Numbered from the stretch's first letter, positions 36,326 to 45,592 are shown. The stretch: 64,000 nt of DNA from Staphylococcus xylosus NJ (GCF_000338275.1 NZ_ANMR01000015.1:21735-85734); one strand, 5' to 3'. Notes: a model not told the origin generated them from the sequence alone. A program made the numbers and translations.

Positions 36326-37099
36326 ATGACAAAATTTAGTACAGATAGTTTTTCTGTAAAAGGTAAAAATGCAATTGTGACAGGTGGTGCTAGAGGTTTA
36401 GGAAAATACTATACTATCGCATTAACGATGTATGGTGCTAATGTCACAGTTGTAAGTTCTTCAAATCAAGCGTGGGAAGACCTAAATGAAAGTGTCGAAC
36501 AGAACGAAGGTAAGGTGTCATTTATACAACAAGATCTAAAAGAACAAGGCGCAGTAGAAAAGGTTGTTGCTCAAGCTGTGGAAACATGGGGAAGTTTAGA
36601 TATTTTAGTAAATAATGCTGGCGTTCAAATTAGAAATAATGTCTTAGACTATAAAGATGAAGATTGGCAAAATGTTATAGATATCAATTTGAACGCAACG
36701 TATTATATGGCACATGAAGCGGCTAAAGTTATGACAGAACAGCAAACTGGTAAAATTATTAATATAGGTTCTATGCAGTCATATCGTGCAGGTAAAAATA
36801 TCTTTCCTTATGCAGCTAGTAAACATGGCGTCGTTGGTATTACACGTGCGTACGCTGATGCACTAGCCCCTTATAACATTCAAGTGAATGCACTTTCTCC
36901 TGGTTACATACGTACTGATATGACTAAAGTATTAGAAGAAGATCCAATAAGAGGGCCAGAAATTAAAGGACATATACCATCTGGTGAGTGGGGGGTGCCC
37001 GAAAATTTAATGGGGCCTTTAATATTTTTAGCAAGTAGTGCATCTGACTATGTTACAGGGACAACATTACCTGTTGATGGCGGTTATTTATTAAGATAA
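36326..37099 (+). CDS. SDR dehydrogenase, KduD / gluconate 5-dehydrogenase type
   Basis: A 257-residue short-chain dehydrogenase. TGGARGLG (about 20-27) binds NAD(P), NNAG lies near 92, Ser in GSMQSY and Tyr-x-x-x-Lys in YAASK form the active site. The C-terminal IPSGEWGVPENLMGPLIFLA and VDGGYLLR match E. coli KduD (2-dehydro-3-deoxy-gluconate 5-dehydrogenase), also named gluconate 5-dehydrogenase in some genomes. Its place right after the gnt operon supports a sugar-acid substrate. It has its own RBS (AAGGAGGA) and terminator, so it need not be co-transcribed with gntP. Confidence 0.82.
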   Translation: MTKFSTDSFSVKGKNAIVTGGARGLGKYYTIALTMYGANVTVVSSSNQAWEDLNESVEQNEGKVSFIQQDLKEQGAVEKVVAQAVETWGSLDILVNNAGVQIRNNVLDYKDEDWQNVIDINLNATYYMAHEAAKVMTEQQTGKIINIGSMQSYRAGKNIFPYAASKHGVVGITRAYADALAPYNIQVNALSPGYIRTDMTKVLEEDPIRGPEIKGHIPSGEWGVPENLMGPLIFLASSASDYVTGTTLPVDGGYLLR

Positions 37100-37128
37100 C
37101 AAATTATTATTAGCAATTAGTTATAGGA

Positions 37129-37163
37129 GGCAAGTACATCGTGTTTGTACTTGTCTTTTTTTA
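37129..37163 (+). terminator. Terminator after the KduD-like gene
   Basis: GGCAAGTACA and TGTACTTGTC form a 10-bp stem (one G-T pair) with a 6-nt loop, followed by TTTTTTTAT. Confidence 0.9.
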
Positions 37164-37398
37164 TAGGATATTGAAGTTCAGTAAGAAACTAAATAGTCAT
37201 CTAAAAGATATACTATTGAAAATACAACATAAATTATGCTTTAAATGATAAAATGTAGAAGCGATTGCTCATTCTACGTATGATAAATGGGGTATCGATT
37301 TATAAATGAGCCAGAAAGTTGAGCTATATAAAGTCAATCATTTTATTATGATTTAAGGGGTAAGTTATTTTGTCTTTTTAATTTAGGGGGATTACATT

Positions 37399-38472
37399 AT
37401 GAAAAGAATCTTATTAATTGCAAGTGCATTTATTGGTGTCATTGTAGGCGCTGGTTTTGCTTCTGGCCAAGAAGTACTTCAATATTTTACAAGTTTTGGT
37501 ATTATGGGAACGTTTGGTGCAATTATTACAACTGCACTATTTACTTATGTGGGTATGATGCTTGTATGGCTAGGTAGTAAATTCAAGACAGATTCTCATA
37601 AAGAAGTGATACATAATATAACGGGGAAATCATTGGTAGGAAAAATACTTGGTTGGATTATTGACTTAGTTATTATCTTTACTTTATTTGGTGTAGGTGT
37701 AGTAATGATTGCAGGAGCGGGTTCAAACCTTAATCAACAATTTGGTTTACCTTCTATTGTGGGTACGTTATTAATGACTGCATTAATCTTGTTAGCAGGT
37801 ATGTTAAAGGTTGAAGGTGTGGTAAAAGTTATTGGCAATATAACACCATTTTTAATTATATTTATTATCCTTATTTCAGTTTATAGTTTTATTACTACAA
37901 ATACACCATTTTCACAGCTTAATACATTATCAGATGCTAAACCTTCAACATTACCAAACTGGTTTATAGCTGGAGTGAACTACGCTTCCTTTAATACTGC
38001 TGTTGGTGCTTCAATGGCTATAGTCATGGGAGGCTCAGAGAAGAATACGAAGGTTGCTGCAACTGGTGGATTAATTGGTGGTCTTGCATTAGGTATTATG
38101 ATTGTATTGAGTCACTTGGCTATTTTCACACAAATTGATGTTGTTGGTAATATGGATATGCCGATGTTAGGTATTGTAAATAATATTTCGCCTGTGCTAG
38201 GTATTATCATGGCAATTGTTATATTCGGTATGATATTTAATACTGGATTAGGAATGTTTTATGCATTTGCGTCACGCTTTACGGTAGTAGACACAATGAG
38301 ATTTAAAATATTCTATACGATAGCAGTTATCGTGGGATTGTGTTTAAGCTTTGTCGGATTTACAGATTTAGTAGCTATATTCTATCCATTAATTGGCTAT
38401 TTAGGGCTCGTACTTATTTTGGTGTTGTGCTATGCGCCATTTAAACTTAAGTTTAATAATAAAAATGTATAA
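37399..38472 (+). CDS. YkvI-family membrane protein, copy 2
   Basis: 357 residues with about ten hydrophobic helices. ASAFIGVIVGAGFASGQEVL at the N-terminus is the family hallmark and parallels copy 1 at 13613-14662. GVNYASFNTAVGASMAIVMGG in the middle aligns with AINYGSLQIAAAFSFLSVMG of copy 1. Overall resemblance to amino-acid/sodium symporters suggests a small-solute transporter, with no substrate known. RBS AGGGGG. Its transcript probably ends at the hairpin 38533-38590. Confidence 0.8.
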   Translation: MKRILLIASAFIGVIVGAGFASGQEVLQYFTSFGIMGTFGAIITTALFTYVGMMLVWLGSKFKTDSHKEVIHNITGKSLVGKILGWIIDLVIIFTLFGVGVVMIAGAGSNLNQQFGLPSIVGTLLMTALILLAGMLKVEGVVKVIGNITPFLIIFIILISVYSFITTNTPFSQLNTLSDAKPSTLPNWFIAGVNYASFNTAVGASMAIVMGGSEKNTKVAATGGLIGGLALGIMIVLSHLAIFTQIDVVGNMDMPMLGIVNNISPVLGIIMAIVIFGMIFNTGLGMFYAFASRFTVVDTMRFKIFYTIAVIVGLCLSFVGFTDLVAIFYPLIGYLGLVLILVLCYAPFKLKFNNKNV

Positions 38473-38532
38473 ACGATTTAAAAAATGCTATTAAAATAAA
38501 ATGAAACCTAAGGCTTAATAAAATAAAATTTA

Positions 38533-38590
38533 CACCCCCATTCTTTTATTTTTAGTTATAATAAAATAAAGGAATGGGGGTGATTTTTTT
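38533..38590 (+). terminator. 20-bp hairpin plus T-run overlapping the AraC ribosome binding site
   Basis: CACCCCCATTCTTTTATTTT (38533-38552) pairs with 38563-38582 at all 20 positions (one T-G wobble), 10-nt loop, then ATTTTTTT ending at the base before the ATG (38591) of the AraC gene. It has all features of an intrinsic terminator for the upstream gene. The right arm contains GGGGGTG, the only Shine-Dalgarno of the AraC gene, and the loop contains TATAAT (38557-38562). Confidence 0.85.
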
Positions 38591-39805
38591 ATGAATGAGA
38601 ACACGTTAGAAATTTTACAAATGAATGCACTTCAACTATTGGGTATCCAATTAGAAGGTTATGATATGAGTGATATAAAAGGTATTAGCACACATATTAA
38701 AACACCATTTACAAATACTGCAAGAAAACAATTTAAAACTGAACTTAAGCACTTTATTGTTCATATGAAAAGTAATAAAATTTATCATTATTCTAATAGT
38801 TTTGATGTTAATTTTTTGATTTTTAAATTTAAGAAAATGAAGCAGATTTATATCATTGGACCTTTTATGGAGCAAAGACCGAATGAACGACGTTGTAATG
38901 AGCTACTGCAAAGAGCAGATATTAAAATATCAAAGTTGTCAATATTAAAACAATATTTACTTAGTATACCTTTGTGTCATTGTGTTAAAGCTCAAAAGAT
39001 GTGCCGATTAGCAATTCGCTTTTTAAAAAAGAGAAACGTTGTTTATGAAACAGTAAAGATTGATTTCAAGTTTCATTCAACTATAGAAGTGTTAGCTGAA
39101 CCGAGAGCACAAATGGATTATACACTACAAGAAATAGAACGACGCTATAATTTAGAGAATCAACTACTTACTGCAGTTGAAAATGGAAATGTGATAGAAG
39201 CGTTATCAATTTTAAATGAAATGAATGTATCTGTATCAGGTTTACGTAGAGTTAAAGATGATGTTTCTAATGAACAATACAAAGCATTTCTTATAAATAC
39301 GTTATGTCGAAAGGCAGGGGAAAAGGCAGGTATTAGCTTAATTCACATTGATGAAATATCCGAGAGATATGCTGCTATCATCGATCAAACTGTGGACAGT
39401 GAGATGTTTGATGAGATTATTCAGGAAATTGTTAAAGAGTATGCGGAAAAAGCTATGAAGACAAAAGCTAATGCTTATAGTCCAAAAGTAAGTAAAGTAA
39501 TACAGTATATAGAAAGAAATTTGGACAATACTTTGTCCTTAAAAGAATTAGCTAGTCATGTTGATTTAGCTCCTAGTTATTTATCTAGGATATTTAATCA
39601 AGAAATTCACAAATCAATTTCGCAATATATCATTGAACTAAGAATTAAAAAAGCACGCGATTTGATTGCTAGAACTAAGATGACAGTTTCTGAAGTTGCT
39701 TCATATGTAGGATTTAAAGAACAAAGTTACTTCACACAATGCTTTAAAAAGCAATATGGAGCACCTCCATTAAAATATAGAACTGAGCACAAAGAATTTT
39801 ACTAA
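38591..39805 (+). CDS. AraC-family transcriptional regulator
   Basis: 404 residues. The C-terminal 100 residues hold two helix-turn-helix units: LSLKELASHVDLAPSYLSRI (about 317-336) and MTVSEVASYVGFKEQSYFTQ (about 365-384), ending in the AraC signature FKKQYGAPPLKYR. The N-terminal 250 residues are an unidentified sensor region, with a Cys-rich spot (IPLCHCVKAQKMCRL). The gene lies directly upstream of the glucuronide transporter and beta-glucuronidase genes and is their best candidate activator. Its start codon touches a strong terminator-like hairpin, which suggests isolation from upstream transcription. Confidence 0.88.
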   Translation: MNENTLEILQMNALQLLGIQLEGYDMSDIKGISTHIKTPFTNTARKQFKTELKHFIVHMKSNKIYHYSNSFDVNFLIFKFKKMKQIYIIGPFMEQRPNERRCNELLQRADIKISKLSILKQYLLSIPLCHCVKAQKMCRLAIRFLKKRNVVYETVKIDFKFHSTIEVLAEPRAQMDYTLQEIERRYNLENQLLTAVENGNVIEALSILNEMNVSVSGLRRVKDDVSNEQYKAFLINTLCRKAGEKAGISLIHIDEISERYAAIIDQTVDSEMFDEIIQEIVKEYAEKAMKTKANAYSPKVSKVIQYIERNLDNTLSLKELASHVDLAPSYLSRIFNQEIHKSISQYIIELRIKKARDLIARTKMTVSEVASYVGFKEQSYFTQCFKKQYGAPPLKYRTEHKEFY

Positions 39806-40332
39806 GAGTTAACTTCAAAAATTAAAATTTATAAATAAAGTTGCTGTTTTGGTAAAAAATTTATAAAAAATGTAAAAATAGTCTCAAAAAATAATTAAAA
39901 CAGTATAGAAAATGCAATTTTACAATATGATAAAACGATTTAAGTAATGTATTTTCTAATAAATAATTTCACTCATGTAATTTTTACAATATACTTTAGT
40001 TATAGCTTTTATTCGTGTTATCTCAGTTTAAATCATAAAGATGTATATTATACATCTATAACAACGTTGTTATTTTTATGTTGACTGTTTTATTTTAAAA
40101 AATATAATAAAAGAAAGACCTCTATAAATTACTCTCAGGGGATGAATTCAATCAAATGAAATGATAAAGAAATTTGTAGAGTTAATTTTTTTACGTACAT
40201 AAGAAAACGCTTACAATATGAGGTGTTTTTTTATCGAGTATTAGTTATGAATACAGTTACGAATACATACTAAGAAGTTATTGGAACAGTTATTTATTCC
40301 AAGTACTTTAATAGTGGAAAGAGGTAATCGAT
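39806..40332 (+). promoter_or_regulatory. Long regulatory region upstream of the glucuronide genes
   Basis: 527 bp without a gene. In order: palindromes GATGTATATTATACATC (40040-40056) and ATAACAACGTTGTTAT (40058-40073); a promoter TTGACT (40081-40086), 16-bp spacer, TATAAT (40103-40108); an 11-bp hairpin CTCTATAAATT/AATTTGTAGAG with a 40-nt loop followed by TTAATTTTTTT (40120-40192); then a cre site (40202-40216). The start codon is about 220 bp after the predicted transcription start, a long leader. Confidence 0.6.
40202..40216 (-). promoter_or_regulatory. cre site in the glucuronide leader
   Basis: On the minus strand TTGTAAGCGTTTTCT satisfies the cre consensus at every position. Located downstream of the promoter, it would act as a CcpA roadblock. 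Confidence 0.75.
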
Positions 40333-41736
40333 ATGGTTACAGCAAAATTAAAGCCAGCAAACATTAAACTAAAGCGTTTTAAAGAAATTCAGGAGCCTAG
40401 GTTGAAATTTAAAGAAAAGTTATCTTATGGATTTGGTGACTTAGGTAACGGCATGATGTTCGATATGGGGCAGATTTACTTACTTTTATTTTATACTGAC
40501 ATATTAGGAATACCTTCGTGGGTAGGAGGTTTAGTTTTTTTAGTTTCGAAATTCTTTGATGCCTTTGTTGATACAGCTGTAGGTACAATTGTAGATAACC
40601 AAACTAATTTTGCTAAACGTGGTAAATTTAAACCATTTATTTTATATGGCAGTATACCGTTAGCAATACTAACAGTCATAACATTTTTATCACCAGAGAT
40701 AGGACAAACTGGAAAAATTATATGGGCTTTTGGTTCGTATTTGTTATTTAATGCAGCATATTCATTTGTAAATATTCCATATGGCTCACTGTCTGCGTCT
40801 ATGACTATTAATGCGGATGATCGTACGCAATTATCGGTATTCCGTAACATGGGATCTCAAGGTGCGATGTTTATATCTGGTATTGTCGTTATACCTGTTG
40901 TTAGTTTATTTCCGAATCATCAAATAGGTTATCCAATAGCAGTTGGGATGCTTGCTATTGCTGGAGTGATATTCCATATGATTTGTTATAAAGGTGTAAC
41001 TGAAAGACATACGATTGAAAGACCGAAAGAAAAAGGGATTGGTCGTAAAGCATTTTTAAATTTATTGAAAAATAGACCATTCATCATATTGGCAATTTAT
41101 ACACTTTTAACAATTAGTGCACTATTTTTACAGCAAGCTTCGCAATTATATTATTTTAAATATGTTTTAGGAGAACAAAATTTAGTAGGTATAGTTAGTA
41201 CGTTAAACTTTCTTGTGCTAATTCCAGCGTTAATATTAACAACGTTCTTAAGTAGACTAGTTGGTAAGAAAATGACTGCGATTATAGGCGTAGGAGGATT
41301 TATTCTATTCCAATTCATCAATTTCACTTTTTTCTCAGATCATATCGTAATGTTCTTAGTGATTAATACCGTTGCACAATTATTCTTGGTCATTCCTAAT
41401 ACTGTAACTTGGGCATTTATTGCCGATGTTGTGGAATATGGGCAATGGCAATCGGGTCTTAGATCTGAAGGAATTATATATGCGAGCTATAGTTTTACAA
41501 GAAAAATATCACAAGGTTTAGCAGGATTTATACCAGGTGCCTCTTTAACACTGATAGGATTTGTTCCAAATGCTACACAATCAGCAGACACATTACATGG
41601 GTTGAAAGTATTATTCTTTATCGTTCCTGCGACAGCTTGTTTAATTGCAATCATACTATTTTTCTTTGCATATCCTTTAACCGACCGTAAGCATAAACAA
41701 ATCGTTAAAGAGTTAGCATTGAGAGAAGAATTGTAG
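40333..41736 (+). CDS. GPH-family glucuronide/glycoside symporter
   Basis: A 467-residue glycoside-pentoside-hexuronide:cation symporter with 12 helices. LSYGFGDLGNGMMFDMGQIY and SKFFDAFVDTAVGTIVDN in the N-terminal part and FIADVVEYGQWQSGLRSEGI in the central part are diagnostic of the GPH family (UidB, MelB, XynB-type). Its place 34 bp before beta-glucuronidase makes beta-glucuronide uptake the likely role. RBS AAAGAGGT. Regulated from the long leader upstream and by cre. Confidence 0.88.
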   Translation: MVTAKLKPANIKLKRFKEIQEPRLKFKEKLSYGFGDLGNGMMFDMGQIYLLLFYTDILGIPSWVGGLVFLVSKFFDAFVDTAVGTIVDNQTNFAKRGKFKPFILYGSIPLAILTVITFLSPEIGQTGKIIWAFGSYLLFNAAYSFVNIPYGSLSASMTINADDRTQLSVFRNMGSQGAMFISGIVVIPVVSLFPNHQIGYPIAVGMLAIAGVIFHMICYKGVTERHTIERPKEKGIGRKAFLNLLKNRPFIILAIYTLLTISALFLQQASQLYYFKYVLGEQNLVGIVSTLNFLVLIPALILTTFLSRLVGKKMTAIIGVGGFILFQFINFTFFSDHIVMFLVINTVAQLFLVIPNTVTWAFIADVVEYGQWQSGLRSEGIIYASYSFTRKISQGLAGFIPGASLTLIGFVPNATQSADTLHGLKVLFFIVPATACLIAIILFFFAYPLTDRKHKQIVKELALREEL

Positions 41737-41770
41737 ATAGGTTTAATAAAATTGAAAGGAGTAATTAATT

Positions 41771-43564
41771 ATGTTGTATCCAGTTGTAAATGAATTTAGA
41801 AGTATCATTGATTTGAATGGTATATGGCGTTTTAAATTAGAGGGGAATGAAGATCGGATTGATGTGTCACAACCATTAAATACTACACAAGTCATGGCTG
41901 TGCCAGGTTCGTTCAATGACCAAGGTGTCACTGCTAATATTCGTAACCATGTAGGGAACGTTTGGTATGAAAGAACATTTACTGTTCCCAACGTCTTAAA
42001 TAATGAACGTATTGTCTTACGATTTGGTTCAGCAACACATAAGGCAACTGTATATATTGATGGTAAAGAGGTAACATCACACCAAGGAGGTTTCCTACCA
42101 TTTGAAGTAACATTAGATAAAGCTTACACAGTTGGGACACATCGTTTAACGGTATGCGTAAATAATATATTAGATGAAACAACTTTACCGGTTGGAGATT
42201 ATAACGAAATAACAGATGCAGAAGGTAATGTGATTAAGAAGAATACTCCAAACTTTGATTTCTTCAATTATGCGGGTTTACATAGACCTGTAAAAATATA
42301 TACAACACCTAAGATGCATATTCAAGATATTGAAATTGTACCTGAATTACTAGGTGATGATGCTTATGTAAATTATAAAGTGAGCACGAACCATAGCGGA
42401 GGGACTGTTGAGGTTCGATTAGTGGATGAAGACAAGCAAATTATAGCGGAATCAACAGGTATAGAAGGTACGATAAAGGTTCAGAATCCACATCTTTGGA
42501 AACCATTAAATGCGTATTTATATCATTTGGAAGTGTCACTTATAGAAGATGGATCGTTAATTGATACTTATGCTGAGCGATTTGGTATACGTTCTGTCGA
42601 AGTGGCTAAGGGTAAATTTTTAATTAATGGAGAGCCGTTTTATTTTAAAGGCTTTGGTAAGCATGAGGATAGTTATTATCATGGCAGAGGTATGAATGAA
42701 GTAGCGAATGTATTAGACTTTAACTTGATGAAATGGATTGGAGCAAATTCATTTAGAACTTCACACTACCCGTATTCAGAAGAAATGATGCGCTTAGCTG
42801 ATGAACAAGGTATAGTGGTAATTGATGAAACGACTGCAGTAGGCGTTCATTTAAACTTTAATGCCATTTTAACTGGTGAAAAAGCAAGAAATACATTTGA
42901 AGAAATAGGTACGAAAGCGGCGCATGAAGCTGTGATTAAAGGGTTAATTGAACGTGATAAAAACCATGCATGTGTAGTTATGTGGTCGATTGCCAATGAG
43001 CCAGCTTCTGACGAGCAGGGTGCTAAAGCATATTTCGAACCATTAGTGAAACTAGCACGAACGTGTGATCCACAACAGAGACCTGTGACAATTGTAACAA
43101 TACTGACTTCTCAACCAGACACATGCCAAGTGCAAGATTTAGTCGATGTATTATGCTTAAATAGGTACTATGGTTGGTATACTCAAACAGCAGATTTAAA
43201 AGCAGCTAAATTGGCACTAGCAGAAGAGTTAGATGGTTGGAGTATTAAACAACCAAATAAACCAATTATGTTTACTGAATATGGCGCTGATACAGTGGCA
43301 GGAATGCATGCATTAAACGATGAATTATTCACAGAAGAATACCAAATACGTTATTATGAAGCCAATCATGAAGTGATTGATAAGTATCCACAATTTATTG
43401 GAGAGCAGGTATGGAATTTTGCAGATTTTGAAACTTCTACTGGTATTATTAGAGTTCAAGGAAATAAGAAAGGAATTTTCACACGTGAAAGAAGGCCAAA
43501 AGCCGTTGCTCATTACTTCAAAGAAAGATGGTCAAATATTCCGGATTTTGGATATAAAAAATAA
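41771..43564 (+). CDS. uidA: Beta-glucuronidase (GH2)
   Basis: A 597-residue glycoside hydrolase family 2 enzyme: N-terminal jelly-roll (1-180), immunoglobulin-like domain (180-275) and TIM barrel (275-597). Glu410 in WSIANEPAS is the acid/base and Glu503 in [10 protein letters not shown] the nucleophile. Stretches such as [26 protein letters not shown] [11 protein letters not shown], and VGEQAWNFADF-like [11 protein letters not shown] closely match the Staphylococcus enzyme known as GUSPlus. It releases glucuronate from beta-glucuronides. RBS AAAGGAG. No hexuronate catabolic genes follow. No signal peptide, so it is cytosolic. Confidence 0.95.
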   Translation: MLYPVVNEFRSIIDLNGIWRFKLEGNEDRIDVSQPLNTTQVMAVPGSFNDQGVTANIRNHVGNVWYERTFTVPNVLNNERIVLRFGSATHKATVYIDGKEVTSHQGGFLPFEVTLDKAYTVGTHRLTVCVNNILDETTLPVGDYNEITDAEGNVIKKNTPNFDFFNYAGLHRPVKIYTTPKMHIQDIEIVPELLGDDAYVNYKVSTNHSGGTVEVRLVDEDKQIIAESTGIEGTIKVQNPHLWKPLNAYLYHLEVSLIEDGSLIDTYAERFGIRSVEVAKGKFLINGEPFYFKGFGKHEDSYYHGRGMNEVANVLDFNLMKWIGANSFRTSHYPYSEEMMRLADEQGIVVIDETTAVGVHLNFNAILTGEKARNTFEEIGTKAAHEAVIKGLIERDKNHACVVMWSIANEPASDEQGAKAYFEPLVKLARTCDPQQRPVTIVTILTSQPDTCQVQDLVDVLCLNRYYGWYTQTADLKAAKLALAEELDGWSIKQPNKPIMFTEYGADTVAGMHALNDELFTEEYQIRYYEANHEVIDKYPQFIGEQVWNFADFETSTGIIRVQGNKKGIFTRERRPKAVAHYFKERWSNIPDFGYKK

Positions 43565-43792
43565 CATATAAACAAGAGAGTTGGACAGAAATCTTAAGGT
43601 GCAACATATTTAAATGGTTTATATGAGGCGATAGCTAAAAAGTATAGCACATAGTCCTAGAAAATAAGTACCAGTTTTTGTAAAGTATTTAATAATAATT
43701 ATGGTGGACAATATCATGGTATTTGATGGGCAAAGAGAAATGTCAAATATAAGACTTTAATGGAATAATAAAAAAGAATAAAAGTGATGATT

Positions 43793-43810
43793 TTGTGAAA
43801 ATAATCACAA
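43793..43810 (+). promoter_or_regulatory. Rex-like operator
   Basis: TTGTGAAAATAATCACAA is an 18-bp palindrome with both TTGTGA/TCACAA arms intact, matching the Rex site TTGTGAAWWWWTTCACAA with one internal difference. It lies about 90 bp before the small gene at 43901. The rest of 43565-43900 holds only a half copy of the intergenic repeat (43576-43594) and no gene. Confidence 0.6.
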
Positions 43811-43900
43811 AAAGCTTTTAATTTGCTAGAACATGGATTATGATAAGGGTGTAGAAGATAAACAAAGCTTCTTAATAGAAAAACTACGGAGTGATTAATT

Positions 43901-44092
43901 ATGAGAAAAGTAATTGAAACAGTTATTTTTTCAAACGAAAGTAGTTATGAAATTTACACACACACAGGTGTAAACCAAGGTATTATTAATGACATTAAAG
44001 ATGGATACAGAAGTATTGACTATATAGCTTACATTGATGCAGAGAAAATTTACAACTATGGTTTAAAGAAAGAGCTATTAGTTAACCAATAA
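43901..44092 (+). CDS. Small HTH-like protein
   Basis: 63 residues, ATG preceded by CGGAGTG at proper spacing. SSYEIYTHTGVNQGIINDI followed by KDGYRSIDYIAYIDAEKIYN follows the helix pattern of small XRE/Cro-type helix-turn-helix domains (helix 2-turn-helix 3 around residues 14-33). Possibly a compact DNA-binding regulator or an orphan of an antitoxin. No partner gene is adjacent. A Rex-like palindrome lies upstream, which would tie it to NADH/NAD+ state. Function unknown. Confidence 0.65.
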   Translation: MRKVIETVIFSNESSYEIYTHTGVNQGIINDIKDGYRSIDYIAYIDAEKIYNYGLKKELLVNQ

Positions 44093-44170
44093 TACACTGT
44101 ATACATCGATGTGAATTGAAGTTTAATAATGTTTTTAATATGCGCTTACAATAAAAACCTATTAACTTTA

Positions 44171-44280
44171 TGTAAGTTTTTCTCCCCAGTGAAACTTTCA
44201 TGATTTATTTAAACACCCTCACCCCCAGTATTATGAAAAGCCTACACATACTGTTTTTACAGTAGTGTAGGCTTTTTCTA
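44171..44280 (+). ncRNA. Possible small RNA with C-rich loops and terminator
   Basis: Between the small HTH-like gene and the next gene, two C-rich unpaired stretches (TTTCTCCCCAGT at 44178-44189 and CACCCTCACCCCCAGT at 44214-44229) precede a strong terminator. Staphylococcal regulatory RNAs often have such C-rich motifs that target Shine-Dalgarno sequences. I see no clear promoter, so it may equally be a 3' untranslated region. Confidence 0.3.
44236..44277. terminator. Bidirectional terminator
   Basis: AAAAGCCTACAC-TACTG pairs with CAGTA-GTGTAGGCTTTT around a T-rich loop, with T-runs in both orientations. It separates the small HTH gene from the convergent 89-residue gene. Confidence 0.92.
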
Positions 44281-44316
44281 CATTAATTTAAACGAAAATA
44301 TATTGAACGGCTACTC

Positions 44317-44586
44317 TTAGATATATGCTTTGAAATTATGTTTAACTGAATTAAAGTCATAAACGGAATTATACATACGCATGCGAATGTGGTCTTGTGA
44401 AGCATACGGTATACGTAAATGATCATGTTGTTCCACGTAGCTACGGAATTCACGTTCCAGTTTATTGCGTTGGCTTAAAGACATTTGAATCCATTCTTCT
44501 TGTTCAAACAAAGCTTCAAAACGAAATTCAAAATTATCTTTGGCCATAGATGCATGTAAATGATTGATTCTTTCATCAAAGTTCAA
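44317..44586 (-). CDS. Hypothetical 89-residue protein
   Basis: Starts at TTG 44586, eight bases after AAAGGGGG; the open frame extends to 44607 but would overlap that site. The sequence is hydrophilic and helical (NFDERINHLHASMAKDNFEF, then LSQRNKLEREFRSYVEQHDH), with no membrane segment and no motif I recognise. It is a monocistronic gene with good translation signals and a terminator at 44236-44277, so it is probably real. Function unknown. Confidence 0.65.
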   Translation of the reverse strand: MNFDERINHLHASMAKDNFEFRFEALFEQEEWIQMSLSQRNKLEREFRSYVEQHDHLRIPYASQDHIRMRMYNSVYDFNSVKHNFKAYI

Positions 44587-44780
44587 ATTTAATCCCCCTT
44601 TTAACAAATGCTATTAAATTGATATACACCCATTATATACCCACATTAAATGGAAGTATAGGTAATGAATAATTGTTATAATTCAAAAATTTAATAAAAA
44701 ATAAATTAACATGATAAAATAAGTGAAAATAGGGAAATGATTATATACATAGTTAAATTGAAGTAGAAAGGAAGATATGG

Positions 44781-45485
44781 ATGAGTAAGTTAAAAGATAA
44801 AGTTGCAATTGTTACAGGTGCGAGTAGTGGTATTGGCGCAAGCATTGCCGAAACCTTATCACAACATGGCGTTAAAGTAGTATTAACAGGACGTAATGAA
44901 GCACGTTTATATGATGTAGCAAGACAACTTCAAGAAAATAGTCAGTCTCAAATTGATACACATATCGTAGATGTAACGCAAAAAGATGAAGTAGCCAAAT
45001 TAGTAAAAGAGACTGAAAATAAATTTGGACATGTAGATATATTAGTGAATAGTGCTGGTTTAATGCTTTCTTCTGCAATTACAGATGGTGATGTTGAAGC
45101 ATGGGAAAATATGATTGATGTCAACGTCAAAGGTACTTTATATGGCATTAATGCCGTTTTACCAATATTTTTTAATCAATCTACAGGACATATTATAAAT
45201 ATTGCTTCTATTTCTGGTTTTGAAGTTACAAAACAAAGTACCTTATATAGCGCATCTAAAGCAGCGGTACATACGATTACACAAGGGTTAGAAAAAGAAT
45301 TAGCTAAAACAGGTGTAAGAGTCACAAGTATTTCACCTGGTATGGTAGACACACCACTAAGCGGTAATACTGATTGGGGTTCTCGTAAAAAGTTAGATCC
45401 GCAAGATATAGCTGAAGCTGTCGTTTATGCGTTACAACAACCTAGTCATGTCAATATCAATGAAGTTACCGTAAGGCCAGTATAA
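44781..45485 (+). CDS. Short-chain dehydrogenase/reductase
   Basis: A 234-residue classical [11 protein letters not shown] (about 13-20) binds NAD(P), NSAG lies near 92, Ser in ASISG and Tyr-x-x-x-Lys in YSASK form the active site. The C-terminus INEVTVRPV resembles YdfG/serine-3-dehydrogenase-like oxidoreductases. The Arg at RNE after the second strand suggests NADPH. Substrate unknown. RBS AAAGGAAG. Followed by an intergenic hairpin repeat that acts as its terminator. Confidence 0.85.
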   Translation: MSKLKDKVAIVTGASSGIGASIAETLSQHGVKVVLTGRNEARLYDVARQLQENSQSQIDTHIVDVTQKDEVAKLVKETENKFGHVDILVNSAGLMLSSAITDGDVEAWENMIDVNVKGTLYGINAVLPIFFNQSTGHIINIASISGFEVTKQSTLYSASKAAVHTITQGLEKELAKTGVRVTSISPGMVDTPLSGNTDWGSRKKLDPQDIAEAVVYALQQPSHVNINEVTVRPV

Positions 45486-45543
45486 AATATTACAGGTAAG
45501 TATTGTTTCATATATTTTGTACTTTGTTATCTGTTAATTATAT

Positions 45544-45592
45544 GGGAGTGAGGTGAAAATCAAATTACAAATGTTGATTTTTGTCTCACTCT
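45544..45592. repeat. Intergenic hairpin repeat acting as terminator
   Basis: GAGTGAGGTGAAAATCAA pairs with TTGATTTTTGTCTCACTC across a 10-nt loop. A copy of the window-wide element, after the SDR gene. Confidence 0.82.

Noticed and set aside
40491..40850. A 119-codon frame antisense to the GPH symporter
   Set aside because: Shadow frame of a conserved transporter.
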